64,000 nt of DNA from Chelonoidis abingdonii (taxonomy: Eukaryota; Chordata; Testudines; Testudinidae): the NCBI RefSeq assembly GCF_003597395.2, contig NC_133771.1, positions 52,743,090 to 52,807,089 on the forward strand, given 5' to 3'. Below, one piece after another: positions 46,535 to 58,549 of this stretch. The stretch's first letter is position 1. Each line of letters begins with the position of its first letter. The notes beneath the pieces were generated by a model. That model ran no database searches, was not told where the DNA came from, and saw only the letters and a program-made list of their open reading frames with translations. Made by a program: the position numbers and the translations under genes.

Positions 46535-47710
46535 GTACTAGTATAAAAGAGCTATCTGTAAGGACAGTCTAAACGAATGGTGGGATTCTCCTGAAAGGAA
46601 CTGTTAAAATACTAGGGAAGAGGATGCAGGCCCATACAATATTCCTGTGTTTATGTAACAATTTGGGGTGTGACAAATGTCCAATTTGTGGTGACTACTT
46701 GCATGTTGGTATTATACTTGTTCAAATTAAAAAAAATAATCAAAAACAGGAAGGTACCTAAAATAATTTATAAAGGCTGCATGGTCTCAGGCCCCACCTC
46801 TCTCCAATTAGACTTCTCCCTCCTAAGCATTTGGATTAATTGTCATTATTTGTCAGGATATCTGGTAGGTACATCCTTCATTTCAACACATTCATATTTT
46901 TGGTTGCATAACTACAAGTGGTCAAACTGTTTGGGTTTTTAAATTTTTTTTAAACTATGCATTTTCAAAGAGTCATGTACATTTTGTAGGTGGTACCAAA
47001 TAATAAAACTTACATTACCATGTTTCAGCCCAAAGTGAACTTTTCTAAACATTTGAAAAATGGAGCTTAAATTAGAAATATCGATACCACCGTAACATTA
47101 ACATGAGAGATTCAGCCTGACTTCAGTCATTCTTTTAACAAAACTTTGGTACCTGGAGACACTGTAATGGACTGCAATGTCAAGATTACAGTTTAAAAGT
47201 TTCATTGCTAATGAGAAGTACCAGAAGGAGAGCATTCCACTGAGTTTTAGCCTTTCATTAGCTAAAAGTTTCTATTAAAATTAAAATAGGTAGAACAAAA
47301 ATCAAAACTCAGTGCAAAGGAATCAAAATCAAGATATAACTGAGGAACCATCTGCCACTGGGCTCTGCTGCAGCTCAGAACTCCAGGGGAGAGGGCTGCT
47401 TTTAGTCCATAATCCAACAGATACACCATCAAGGAGTAGTGGTAGTCTCCAACAACTTCCCTCTCCCACATAGATAGCTGTAAGGAACAATGCTACAGAT
47501 GGACTGCTTCCCTCCCATCTTCTCCACCAACATGTTCCACTCCCCAGTAAAAAAGGATAGCAGGGAGCATATTTAACTGAAACTTTTCTACAGATTGCAG
47601 GCAGCAAGTCACTTTGCTAACTCCTGAAGACTAAATATTAACAGAGAGGTCAGTTTGCCATCTCTACAGGATGGCTCTCAGTAAGTGATGGAGGGAGCAG
47701 GTCCCAGGGT
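46535..47710. other. Non-coding DNA, no recognised repeats
   Basis: No exon or repeat family was identified. The 90-, 69- and 92-codon frames here have no domains. Confidence 0.4.
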
Positions 47711-47726
47711 GACATTCATACTAGAT

Positions 47727-50057
47727 AGCTTATAGACTAACAGATGTATTGGAGCATAAGCTTTCATGGGTGAATACCCATTTCATCAGATGCATGCAAC
47801 GGAAATTTCCAGAGGCAGGTATAAATATGCAGGCAAGAATCAGTGTAGAGATAACGAGGTTAGTTCAATAAGGGAGGATGAGGCCCTCTTCTAGCAGCTG
47901 AGTGTGAACCAAGGGAGAAAGAAACTGCTTTTGTAGTTGCTAGCCATTCACAGTCTTTGTTAATCCTGAGCTGATGGTGTCAAATTTGCAAATGAACTGA
48001 AGCTCAGTGTTTCTCTTGAAGCTGTCCTGAAGTTTTTGTTGCTGTATGAGCTACCTTAAATCTGCTATTGTGTGTCCAGGAGGTTGAAGTGTTGTCCTGC
48101 AGGTTTTTATATTGCCATTCTAATATCTGACTTATGTCCATTTATCCTTTACGTAGGGACTGTTCAGTTTGGCCGACGTACATAGCAGAGGGGCATTGCT
48201 GGCACAATGATGGCTATATAACATTGGTGGATGTGCAGTGTGAATAACCTGTGATCTTGAGCTGATCTGGTTAGTCTGTGATGGTGTCGCTGTGTAGATA
48301 TTGGGCAGAGGGCATCGCGAGTTTGTTACATGGATTGGTTCCTGAGTTAGAGTTACTATGGTGTGTGTGGTTGCTGGTGAGAATATGCTTAAGGTTGTCA
48401 GGTTGTCTGGGGTGAGGACTGGCCTACTCCAAGGTCTGTGAAAGCGAGGGATCATTGTCCAGGCGGGTTGTAGATCCCTGATGATGCGTTGAGAGTTAAG
48501 CTGTGGACTGTAGGTAATGACCAGTGGAGTTCTGTTGGTTTCTTTCTTGGGCTTGTCTTGCAACAGAAGTTTCTGCAACAAGTCTGGCTCTGTTGATTTG
48601 TTCTTTATTCCTTGTGTGTGATCATAGTTTTGAGAATGCTTTGTGAAGAACATGTAGGTATGGTCTCTGTCTGAGGGGTTGGAGCAAATGCAGTGTACCT
48701 TAGCCATTGGCTGTAGACAATGGATCGTGTGGTGTGTCGGGATGAAGCTGGAGGCATGAAGGTAGACATAGTGGTTGTGCATTTTCGTGTATAGAGTGGT
48801 GTTAACATGACCATCACTTAATGTACCGTGGTGTCTAGGAAGTGGACTCCCATGTAGATTGGTTCAGGGTGAGGTTGAAGGTGGGGTGGAGCTGTTGAAA
48901 TCATGGTGAATTCTTCCAGAGTCTCTTCCCATGGGCCAGATATGAAGATGTAGAGAAGAAGTAGGTAGAGAAGGTGTGAGTGGACGAGAGCTGAGAAAAC
49001 ATTGTCCAGGTCAACCATAAAAATGTTGGCAATATTATGGGGCCATATGGGTGCCATACAGTGCCACTGGCTGGAGGCATATATGGTCACCAAATTTGAA
49101 ATAATTGTGCATGAGAATAAAGTCACAGCTCTCAGCAACAAGTTGTGCTGTGGCATCATCAGAATACTGTTCTGACAGTTGGTATTCCATGTTTGTGTAG
49201 AGAGCCCCTACATCCATGGTGGCTAAGATGGTGTTTCCTGGAAGATCACCAATGCATTGTAGTTTTCTCAGGAAATCAGTGTGTCTCAGAGATAGCTAGG
49301 AGTGCTGGTGGCGTAGGTCTGAGTAGAGAGTCCACATATCCGGACAGTCCTCAGTGAGAGTGCCAATTCCAGAGATGATGGGCATCCAGGATTTCCAGGT
49401 TGTGGATCTTGGATAGTAGATAGAATACTTGGTCTGGCTCTAAGGGTATGTTGATTTATTCTGTGTTAGTGTAGGGAGTGTCCTGAAGTAGATGGTGCAG
49501 TTTTTTAGTATATTCCTCAGTGGGATCTGAGGAAAGTGGTCTGTAGAATTTGGTATTGGAGAGTCGTCTGGCAACGTCCTTTTGATAGTCAGATCTGTTC
49601 ATGATGACAACAGCACCTCTTTTATCAGCCTCTTTGATTATGTCAGGGTTGTTTCTGAGGCTGTGGATGGCATTGCATTCTGCACTACTTAGGTTATGAG
49701 GCATGCAGTGTTGTTTTTCCACAATTTCTGCCTGTGCACATCAGCAGAAGCATTCTATGTATAGGTCCAGACAGTCATTTCGACCCTCACGAGGAGTCCA
49801 TGTGGAGTTCTTCTTCTTGTGCTGTTGGTGAGAGGGAATCTGTCTATCAGCCCTGCTCAGTGTTATTTTGAAAGTATTCTTTGAGTGAGAGATGGCAAAA
49901 GTTGGATTCCAGGTCACCACAGAACTGTATCATGTTCATGGGAGTGGTGGGGCAAAAAGAGAGTCCCCAAGATAGGACAGACGCTTCTGCCAGGTTGAGT
50001 TTGCCACAGGACTCTTTGTTGCTTTTTACAGATCCAGACTAATGCGGCTACCCCTCT
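47727..50057 (-). mobile_element. Penelope (Neptune-type) retroelement, 2.3 kb, inactive
   Basis: On the minus strand the element starts 'agaggggtagccgcattag' and ends 'acatctgttagtctataag', the family's terminal sequences. It is flanked by a 13-bp duplication attcatactagat (47714-47726 and 50058-50070). Penelope elements encode a reverse transcriptase related to telomerase and a C-terminal GIY-YIG endonuclease. The frame 49722-49456 encodes KEADKRGAVVIMNRSDYQKD. 49217-49035 starts MDVGALYTNMEY (motif A). 49159-48818 contains ANIFMVDL, then an LLLLYIFISGPWEETLEEF segment where the catalytic Tyr-x-Asp-Asp should stand. A CQQCPSAMYVGQTEQSLRK segment near 48140-48200 preserves the GIY-YIG start in another frame. 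Missing catalytic Asp residues and frameshifts make it dead. Confidence 0.9.
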
Positions 50058-50074
50058 GATTCATACTAGATGAT

Positions 50075-53000
50075 ATTCTGATTAACTGACCCAAATAGTA
50101 TCTAAATGTTATGAAACCCTGATGCAAATATCATCTGACCCCGAATACTAGCCTGTTCTTTTTCAAGTATTCATTCTGCTTTGTGACCAAATAACTGAAC
50201 CACCAGGTCACATCTCCATTTGCTTATGGAAGTTGGTTCAAAACATGTGGAGCTCAAGACTTGTTGAGAGGAAGTTTCCAGGTGGCAGGAGTGGGTGAAC
50301 ATTCCACAGAGTAATAATACTGAATAGTATTTGATTTGCTCTACTATGTTTTCTCTAGTGCCACCTCTTTGTAAAGAAGGGCACCAGTCATTTATGGCAA
50401 CTTGCATGATCAAATCTGAAGTGTTAAAATATATATTCTCTTTATCATAAGTCACTGAATAGTTACAAAACATAAAGGGCAGATCCTCAGCTCGTATAGG
50501 TCAGCATAACTCCACTGAAGTCAGTCTATTTATATCAGCTGAGTCTCTGCTCCGAAACCACAGTGTAGAAAAGACCTCAGGGTCTCTCTTGTGTTTCCCT
50601 TCTTAGTTGCAAAATGCTTCCTATGGGGAAAAAAATCAGTTAATCAACTTATTTGGAATTCAGGGCTGAACACCTTTAGTCTTTTGATTTCCTTCATGGT
50701 TTTTAAATCATCATTTTGACAGGGATATAGAGTTTCCTGAGACCTGGCAGTATTTAAGAGGCTAGGCAATTATATTATTTTTAGCATTGATATTTATGTG
50801 CCTTCAGAAAATGCTGAAAAATAGCCAATTTGATGCACAGAGAAATCTGTAACTGTTTAATCAAATGGTCACATGACCAAATTACATGGCAGAAATTACC
50901 CAACCTGTTCATACTTTAAAAACAACAACAAAAAACCCAAAACCAAACCAAACCAAAAACTCTAATTCTGAATGGAACAACTCAGATCAAAAGAAAATGT
51001 TTAACTGTAAATCAAATGAGTCTCTCTTAGTAACATGTCCCTCACTCAGAGACTTGAGCTCTGGTGAGTTTCTCTCAATAGATTTAATTCAACTGGGAAT
51101 ATTTCATATCTTCTGGATTATGAAATTGATTTAGAATGATGGATTTAAATAGTGAATCCCAAAAGGCAGTTAATGATGTCAGACCTGTATTTATAATGAC
51201 CAGAATCTGAACAGGTCAAATTGTTTTTATTTTTTACATATAATATTAATTTGATTCCATAATAGCAATGAAACAGACAATTCATTTTGGGAAATTGTTG
51301 CACTTCTCAATTGGTTAATGTCAGTTGGCCTTCAAGCTAGTTCCTTATAACACTGCCCAAGATAAGCTATACTTGCCTCAAACTATGCTATCTGTCATGT
51401 CTTAAGTAAGCCACAATTTTGGAGATCAGGAAATGTGCACCTTTTAAATCAACTAAGATATTATGTCCTCAAGTCTGCCTTTTCATGGGTGCTATTACAT
51501 ATTGCCCTTCTCCTACCTTTATGAAATAAAATACCATCCAATTTCTGTGCCACATTGTTTGGTGGGGGGCATTTATGCTCTGGTGAGGTCTTGCACAGCA
51601 TGAAAACCAAGCTTTTTTTGTGGAGGTGGGGCGGTATCTGAGTCATCTAAGAACATGTCTTGATTTTGATATTGCTTTTAACAATTCTAGCAGCTCTGGG
51701 TTCCATAGTCTAAAACATTTTTGTACTCTCAGATGTGGTAAAGAGTTTCAGTTTTCTGGTGCTACTGTGACAATTTATTCCCTTTTCACTTTAAATTAAA
51801 AAAAAAAGTATACTTTTTTATGGAAACATGTCAAAGGATTTATATTTGAGAGAGAAGTGAGTATGTGGTGAGAGAGGTCACAGACAGCAGTTATTTTCTG
51901 TATCAGTCTGTTTTTTTCTATGTGAATGAAGCAAACTGTTTCATTAGTATGTGGGCCAGTTTTTCACATGTAAAATATGATTTTCTATACTTGCATGTAT
52001 TAAGGCATTTGATTTTGTGAGGGTTAGAAGTTTTTTTATTAATAGATATTGTAGAATTTGTATTTGCATTTTCAGAATTGCCCTGGTTTCTCTTCTTCTG
52101 ATTTGCTCTAGCTCAGACCTGTGAGAGAATGACTCATGTTTCTTCATACTTATCTTTCATTACTAAAGGGAAATATATTGTTTTCTGAAGCCAACTCATG
52201 TGTTGATAAACATTGATGTAGGTTTTCCTTCTGAATCTTATTTTTTTGTAATCTGACTTTTACATTAAAAAAAGAAAATCCATGCAAAACTACATATTAT
52301 CAACATCATCTTTTCTTCTAGAAATAGGGCATTAATTTAACCATGAACAAGATTATCATTAAAACTATAATTTTAGTTAAAAACAAACACTTAAGGTTTA
52401 ACGATGTTACAGATATTTCTTTGTATAGCTACTGAAATAAATACCAGGAACATTAATTTTCTAAAATATTAAGCTAGTGTTTTAAGGCTGCAGGGGGCAC
52501 TGCTGCACTGTGTATCCGGATAACTGTAGAGCAAGAGTCAGACACGATTTGATTAAATAGTTCTGCAGGTTACAGATACAGAAAAAGCACATAAACTATT
52601 TATAATCAATTTAAACTTTGAGAAATTAGGTAACTGTGTAAAATATTGATATGGAGGTTTTGGAAATGATGTTTCTTTTGTTGGTAAATATATCTTTCTG
52701 CTGCAACTGACTACTTTTAGGGTGGGATTGTTTTTTTAACTTTTGCAACCAAGGTCTCTTGAAGGACAACATATCTTTCTAGAATTGCATTCCTTAATAC
52801 TACAAGTCTTAAATCAAACAAACCATCTCCTCCCTCACCCCCTTCCCCAGCAGAAAATATTACTTTGGTAGTGCATTCCCATGAATCCATTTATTGGCTA
52901 TTGGTGACGACATAGTATTACTTTAATTCTCAGACAAGGCCGGTATTTGGTGCTTCAGAGCCTTATTTTTTCAAAACATATCTGATACCCTACACAAAGA

Positions 53001-53940
53001 ATAGAAAAATTAAAATATGTTTTAAAAAAATTCTACTACATTACTTTGCACACACCATTTTAAGCACTAAATTGAGACAACTGACGACACAAAAAGTAAT
53101 AATACTTGAGCTGAAGACAATATCTGATAAAGGAAATCTATATCAGTTTATCTCAAAATAGTAAATAATAAGAGTTGGTCTATGCTGTAACATACAATAT
53201 AATAAAAGTTGGTCATTACAGCTGTAACATACAATATCTTTACTGTTGTGTTCTTCGATTGTGTTCATATAATGCTGCATTTCCTTTTGTGTGGTTTGCA
53301 TAAACAATAATACAGTTAAGACCATATACAAGTTTTTCATATGTGCACATGACTTCCAGTGACTTCCGTAAGAATTGCATAAATATATATATCCCATGGC
53401 AAAGCATGGCCCTTACTCATGAAGAGTGTTGTAATTTTCCTTTTATTTCCGTCAACTATTCCAAAACATAACAGTATATATTGCTGCCTTGGGACAAAAA
53501 AAATCACATTCAACCTCTTATCTGCAATTCAGCTCTCTACAGCATAATCTGCACATATAATTCTCACTAAAGTCACGAGAAATGCAGAGTGGCTCAAGGG
53601 AGAATTTTGCCCTGAAATATTGTGTTAGAAAATCCCAGTTCAAGCCAAATCTGTGATTTGTAGTATGCAAAGCATGCCTTGGGTGAATTGTTTTTTTCAA
53701 GAATTCCTGTACTAAAATAAGAAATATCAACAATAGTCAGTTTCCCTCTATCCTATTTACTGCTTTATGGACTTCCTTTATTAAAGGAGAGGTACATAGT
53801 TCTTTAAAATGTGGAGCTTTAATTTAAACCAACTGTTTGTTTGTTTTTTAAAAAAAAGATTGTTTAACAGGCTCACAATGCTGGCTCTAATGGACTTCGA
53901 AAGTGGCACTCAACCTTTACCCAAGTTATACATTAATTGC
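50075..53940. other. Long non-coding stretch with few repeats
   Basis: A short palindromic element ('ggtcagcataactccactgaag') lies at 50475-50550. A tandem duplication of about 35 bp lies at 53167-53237. Otherwise no repeat family or exon was recognised; A/T runs are frequent. This is the longest stretch with so little recognisable transposon DNA. Confidence 0.4.
53167..53237 (+). repeat. Two-copy tandem duplication, about 35 bp
   Basis: The unit aataagagttggtctatgct…gtaacatacaatat (53167-53200) is followed directly by aataaaagttggtcattaca…gtaacatacaatat (53201-53237). The copies differ by a few substitutions and a 3-base indel. Confidence 0.8.
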
Positions 53941-53949
53941 TCACTAATT

Positions 53950-54513
53950 CAGGGCTGGGCAAGCTTTTTGGCCTGAGGGCCACATCTGGGTATGGACATT
54001 GTATGGCGGGCCATGAATGCCCAGTGTGGGAGAAGAACACTTTGGGGTGTAGCATGGGAGTCTCTATAAGGGTTGTTACTGAGGGGGCAGTAGGGAGGAC
54101 TCTTCAGGAGCGGTATCAGGGACTCCAAGGGGCCCTGCCAGCAGTGACACCAAGGAGGCAGTGCCAGACACCACCACTTCCCCTGCTGGGAAGGGTGCAG
54201 CCCCTGAGTGGTTTTGAAGCTCTCGAGGGTGAGGCCATAAGAGACTGGGAGGGGATTAGGCATGCTGCCACATGAGGGGAGAGGGACTGCCACGTATGGG
54301 CGGGGTTCTGATCCCAGAAACAGTGCAGTGAAGTTGCACCTGTGCAGTGTGGCTCTGTGTTCTGGAAGATGGTACTCATCAAGGGAATTATCAGTCAGGA
54401 GTTGGGGAGCACTGGGCAGGTGGAGTGTTGCAAGCCCCCAACCCTGCTCCCCATTGGATAAAAATGGCTGATGGACAGAAAGCAGCCTGCGGGCAATAGT
54501 TTACCCACCCCTG
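53950..54513. mobile_element. Non-autonomous hAT element (564 bp), GC-rich
   Basis: It starts cagggctgggcaagctttttgg and ends gcgggcaatagtttaccca followed by cccctg. These are near-complementary ends of the widespread hAT terminus caggg(c/g)tgggcaaac. The flanks cactaatt (53942-53949) and cactaatg (54514-54521) match at 7 of 8 positions. The overlapping 112-, 114- and 88-codon frames on both strands do not resemble transposase. Confidence 0.85.
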
Positions 54514-54524
54514 CACTAATGCAT

Positions 54525-57500
54525 GCCCTGTTGTGTGTGTCATTGTTAAATTCCATTTCTAATTGAAAAATATGTACCACATTAATTTCCAGTTAAAGCA
54601 TTAAAAAAACAGCATAACACCTACTGTATTAAAATTTTGATGGAATTTTTTAAAATAATAGACATTAGACTAGAGTTTCACACTTCTGCTAGTCAGTCAG
54701 ATATCCACATACCTATCTTCCAATCATTAATTTTGGAAGTATTTCAAGTGCAACCTAAGTAGATGTGACAATTCTGATTCACTTATTCTACAATGCATTA
54801 TGAAGTGAGCCCTGCAAAGCCTGTATTTACAAAGAGTAACACTACCACAGATATTACCACAAATCAGAGCCACTGCACTGAGAGGTTAAAAATATGTTTT
54901 CAGCGTGTTAGGCAATTAAGGTTCTTTCCACTGCTCCTAGATTCAGAGAAGCTAGGGATGGATGGAAAATACTTACTGGATCAACTAGACCACTCGCTTT
55001 GCAATGCATGATTGTTTCCTATAAATACATTTTCTACCATTTTTATCCAGTATAGTTTTAAAAGTTCAGAGCAGGTGTTTTTTCCGTGGTTTACCCAAAG
55101 AGATTAATTTGCAGACTTAATATGTAAAGGAAAACAGGAAGTTTTCCTCATTCAGTCTAAATTCCCCCTTTGTTTCATCCCATTTATCTTAAATATACCC
55201 CATGCATCTTGCTTAATAATTCCTTTCCCTCCTTGATGTTCATACCCTTCAAATAATTGCAAACTTGTGTTTCACCTGTAGTTGAGGGTGAAACATCATA
55301 TACATATTTAATTATTTTAATCTTTCCTGAAAAAATCAATCCCCACCCCACACCTGACTATTTTGGTTTCTCTTCTTCTGAACTCCCTCCAATCCGTAAA
55401 CATCTGCTTGGGGATGTTATGCTCAAACACTAACACAATAATTCAACTTCAGGAGAACCAGAGCTAAACAGAGAGGGATTATTACCTCTCTGGTGTATGA
55501 TATGAGGACTTTTATATATACTCCCCAACTCATATTGGCCTCTTCTGCATAAATATTCACACTGCAAACTTCTCTCTAGGCTGCTGTCTCTCACCATATC
55601 TAGGTCTTGATTCATCATTACTGCTTCCTGAGTATTTTGCTCCAGTTGAATGTGTGCCAGCAGTGCAAGGAAGACTGAGCACTCAGCATCAAGGTAAAAG
55701 GGAGTGCTTGAGATCACTTAGAAGTATCAGCTAGTCCCATCAAGTCCCTCTTGGTAGCCACAACACAGTGGAAGCGAGCCTTGTGCACACACTTACATCT
55801 GTGCAAAGGGCTCCCAAATTTCTACAGTTATCATCTAGTAGAATTTTACACCCATTTTACAATGATTGTAGGCAGTGGAGTAGTTGAAGTTAGTGGCGAA
55901 TCAGGCTCAGTGCATTGAGGTCAAATGTGTGAAAACAAAGGGGAGAGTTGAGGGAAACAGAAGAAATCTCAAATTTCTATAGTGAAAGAAGGATCTCTCT
56001 TTCCTCCCCACAAAATACATTACAAATTGCCAAAAATGTCTTGCTTCCAAAGTTTGAATGAATCAAATAAGTTTGGAGAAGTGCACCAAACACTTGGATG
56101 CTTACATAAACCTCTTGATTTTTGTAAAACTGGACTATATCACTCCCTCTAAAACCTCACATGTGTTTTGGTCAGTGGTTCAGATCTGTTGTTATTTTAT
56201 CGCAAACAATTTATAGTTTTTACTCAGCAAAACCTGAATTAACATGACCTTTGATATATATAGGGGCATCATTCATATTACTATAGCAGAGATCTTTTTG
56301 TTAAAAATAACCTTACGGATAAGATTTTCAAAAATAGTACCCTAAAATTATATTACTGTGCCCATTTTTAGGCTCCTTTACAAGTGGCCTGTTTCAAAAG
56401 TGCTGAGCACCTTGAAATTAGAGCTCCTACTTTGAAAAAATGGCCTAAATGAGTACCTTCAACTGAAAAAAGATATGCTCATATTTAAGGCTGAAATACT
56501 GTTTGTTGCCCACCTTATTTCCCATAGATATTGGAAAGTTTGTTTGTGTTTTAAATGGTAAAGTATCCAGAGATAAAAAATATATCTTGAGGTCCTCTTG
56601 CCGTCTACTGCCAATGATGGACATAGGGTGAAAGCTAATATATACAAGCAACAAGCTGAGCATAAATGTGAACTTTCAGTCTTTTCTCTGTACATTCTGG
56701 TTTTTATCAGTTTAAGACAACTCTTGCCATTATTTCTGTGTCAGCTTTGTGTGTAAATAATACTGAAGATCACAGATAAAGTGAAAATCTTACTGTAAAC
56801 CAAACTCTCAGTGGACAAATTTCTCCTTTCAGTATGTTTGCCCCTCTTACCCATTCTCTCAAGTGTTGTGCTTTTAACAATAACAGTCTGGTACAATAAC
56901 AATAGCAACTACATCTCCATTATGAGACAATCCCAGCAGATAACTTGGAAATCTTTGAAAGCCTGCTGTGAAGTTTTTAATTATTTATGAGTACATAACA
57001 TTTACCCCCCTCTGTTTCCATATTTTTGTAATTGGAAGAGCATCAACTGCTAGTATCAATTCTCAACGGTGTAACACTAGTTCAATAAGGGATGTATGCA
57101 AAACAATTTTGCTTAGTATTCAATTGTTTTAAGTCAGTCCCTCTTTTCTTATCTCAGGCTTCTTGGAATCATTGCTCATAATATATTTCATTGGGAATTT
57201 CAAGGCTCAAGCTTATGTGTACTTTGCAGAATGATGCAAAAACAAACCATGGAATGATCAGGAAGTTTTAGAAGAGCAGAAAAAGAAAAAAAAATCTGTG
57301 AAAAGTTTTTATTCTTTTTCCTGTATCCCCGGTTAGAAGCCAAGTGATTATATCAAGAAATTACTGCACCAAATCATATCACTTGATTTCTTGGGTTATC
57401 AAGACAATTTTTCTTAAGCATTACAGTTAACGTTTCCAGACTATTGCAATGGCATCAACCTACTGTATTACTAGGGCTGTATTACTAGGACTGTGAGAAG

Positions 57501-57770
57501 TATTTACAAATTGACATTTGAAAGCCTCAACAGTGAGGTTTTATATTTCATTTTGATTTTGTGAAATTGATCCAATTTTGTGTAAAAGTTAAGACACTGA
57601 CTTTTTGCTGTTTAAGCAAAAAACTTCAATTTTAAATTCTTATTTTCTTTGGCAAAGAAAAGTTTTTGCATTGGAATATGAATTTTTGCTGTTTTGCATA
57701 GTCCTTCTGCCAGAAGTCACCAAAAAAGACTATTTAATATAAAATGCCCATTTGAAAAATATATATATAT
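54525..57770. other. Non-coding DNA with a short 'gtgctgagcacc' palindromic repeat
   Basis: Around 56375-56460 the phrase 'tttcaaaagtgctgagcacc' followed by 'attagagctcctac' is a fragment of a palindromic reptile repeat. A TA microsatellite precedes the 5S-like segment at 57760-57770. No exon was recognised. Confidence 0.4.
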
Positions 57771-57775
57771 TATTT

Positions 57776-57892
57776 TGCCATTGCCAGAGCACTGGGATAG
57801 GACATAACAGGGTCAGATCAGAAAAACTAAATAGGATTAAGCATGATCATTGCTTGGATGGGAGAACTCCTAGGAAAGAAAGTCACTGGAGT
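57776..57892 (+). pseudogene. 5S rRNA-like segment (pseudogene or SINE head)
   Basis: The order 'ggtcagatcagaaaaactaa', a gap, then 'gcttggatgggagaactcct' and 'aggaaa' follows vertebrate 5S rRNA from the internal promoter A box (gtctgatct-ggaagctaag) through box C (cttggatgggagaccgcctgggaa). The internal 'agggtcgggcctggttagta' part is diverged. It is not a functional 5S gene. 5S-derived SINEs exist in reptiles (5S-Sauria) and in AmnSINE1, so it may be such a head. Confidence 0.6.
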
Positions 57893-58058
57893 AGGGTGAC
57901 TAGATTCTGGGTTTCCCACTTCTTTGCTGAGTCAGTCTCATGCTTGCTTACTCTCTCTCTCATTCTCTGGGTCAATGACTTTTTTAAATTATTTATCCAT
58001 AGTGGACGAGCTTCAACAGGGGAGACTGAGGGAGTCTTATATCAGACTATCCCATAGA

Positions 58059-58183
58059 CCAGTGGCTAGGACACTCACCTGAGAGGTGGCAAATCCCACT
58101 TCACATTTTTTCTCCCCATTAAGCAGAGAAGGGACTTGAACCAGAAGTCTCTCATGTCTCAGGTGAGTATGCTAACCACTGGG
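58059..58183. repeat. Inverted tRNA-like promoter repeat
   Basis: The left arm 'ccagtggctaggacactcac' through 'cctgagaggtggcaaatccc' (58059-58097) is matched in reverse by the right arm 58131-58183. On the minus strand that arm reads cccagtggttagcatactcacc and ends 'ctggttcaagtccc', a B-box-like motif. The two arms are head to head around a 33-base centre. It may be a fold-back SINE derivative and lies about 170 bp after the 5S-like segment. Confidence 0.6.
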
Positions 58184-58199
58184 CTAAAAGTTTTAAGAG

Positions 58200-58545
58200 C
58201 TCCTCCTCCTTCTTCCCTCTTCCCACAAAACAGCACAAATGTGTAACACCAAGAGAGGGTTTATAACTGAAAATCCCAAGCAGAGGGAGGTGCCTCTCTG
58301 CAGCCCAGTTTTAGGTACCTATCTCAAAGAAAGAGGTGGGGCTTGGCACACACCCCTTAGCTTGGCATCTCCCATTGGGAGCTTAAGTGAGGAACCATGT
58401 AGCATGTTGATTTTTGTGAATCTCATTCACTGTAGAGAAAGCCTGGTCGCCTTACTCAAACTTCATGAATCCCTGTGATTTTCTAGGCTCCTAAAAGTTA
58501 GGTGTGGCAATGCTCGGTATCACCATGCATACATTTCTTGTGAAT
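58200..58545. other. Tail of the composite repeat region
   Basis: 'gttttaggtacctatctcaa' near 58308 and 'ctaggctcctaaaagttagg' near 58483 look like inverted ends of a further repeated block, which I believe recurs in reptile genomes, although this is from memory. It may be part of one larger element starting at 57776. Confidence 0.35.
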
Positions 58546-58549
58546 CTAG

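Noticed and set aside
48132..48782. 216-codon frame, the longest in the window, as a host gene
   Set aside because: It is the decayed C-terminal part of a Penelope element, between the element's own ends and target duplications.
53937..54382. Overlapping 112-, 114- and 88-codon frames
   Set aside because: They fall in a hAT element and run on both strands without any transposase motif.
57776..57892. Functional 5S rRNA gene
   Set aside because: The central promoter region is diverged, the 5' part is poorly matched, and no T-run terminator follows at the right place.
58131..58183. True tRNA gene
   Set aside because: A B-box-like motif is present but no cloverleaf with acceptor pairing could be drawn, and the same sequence is duplicated head to head.
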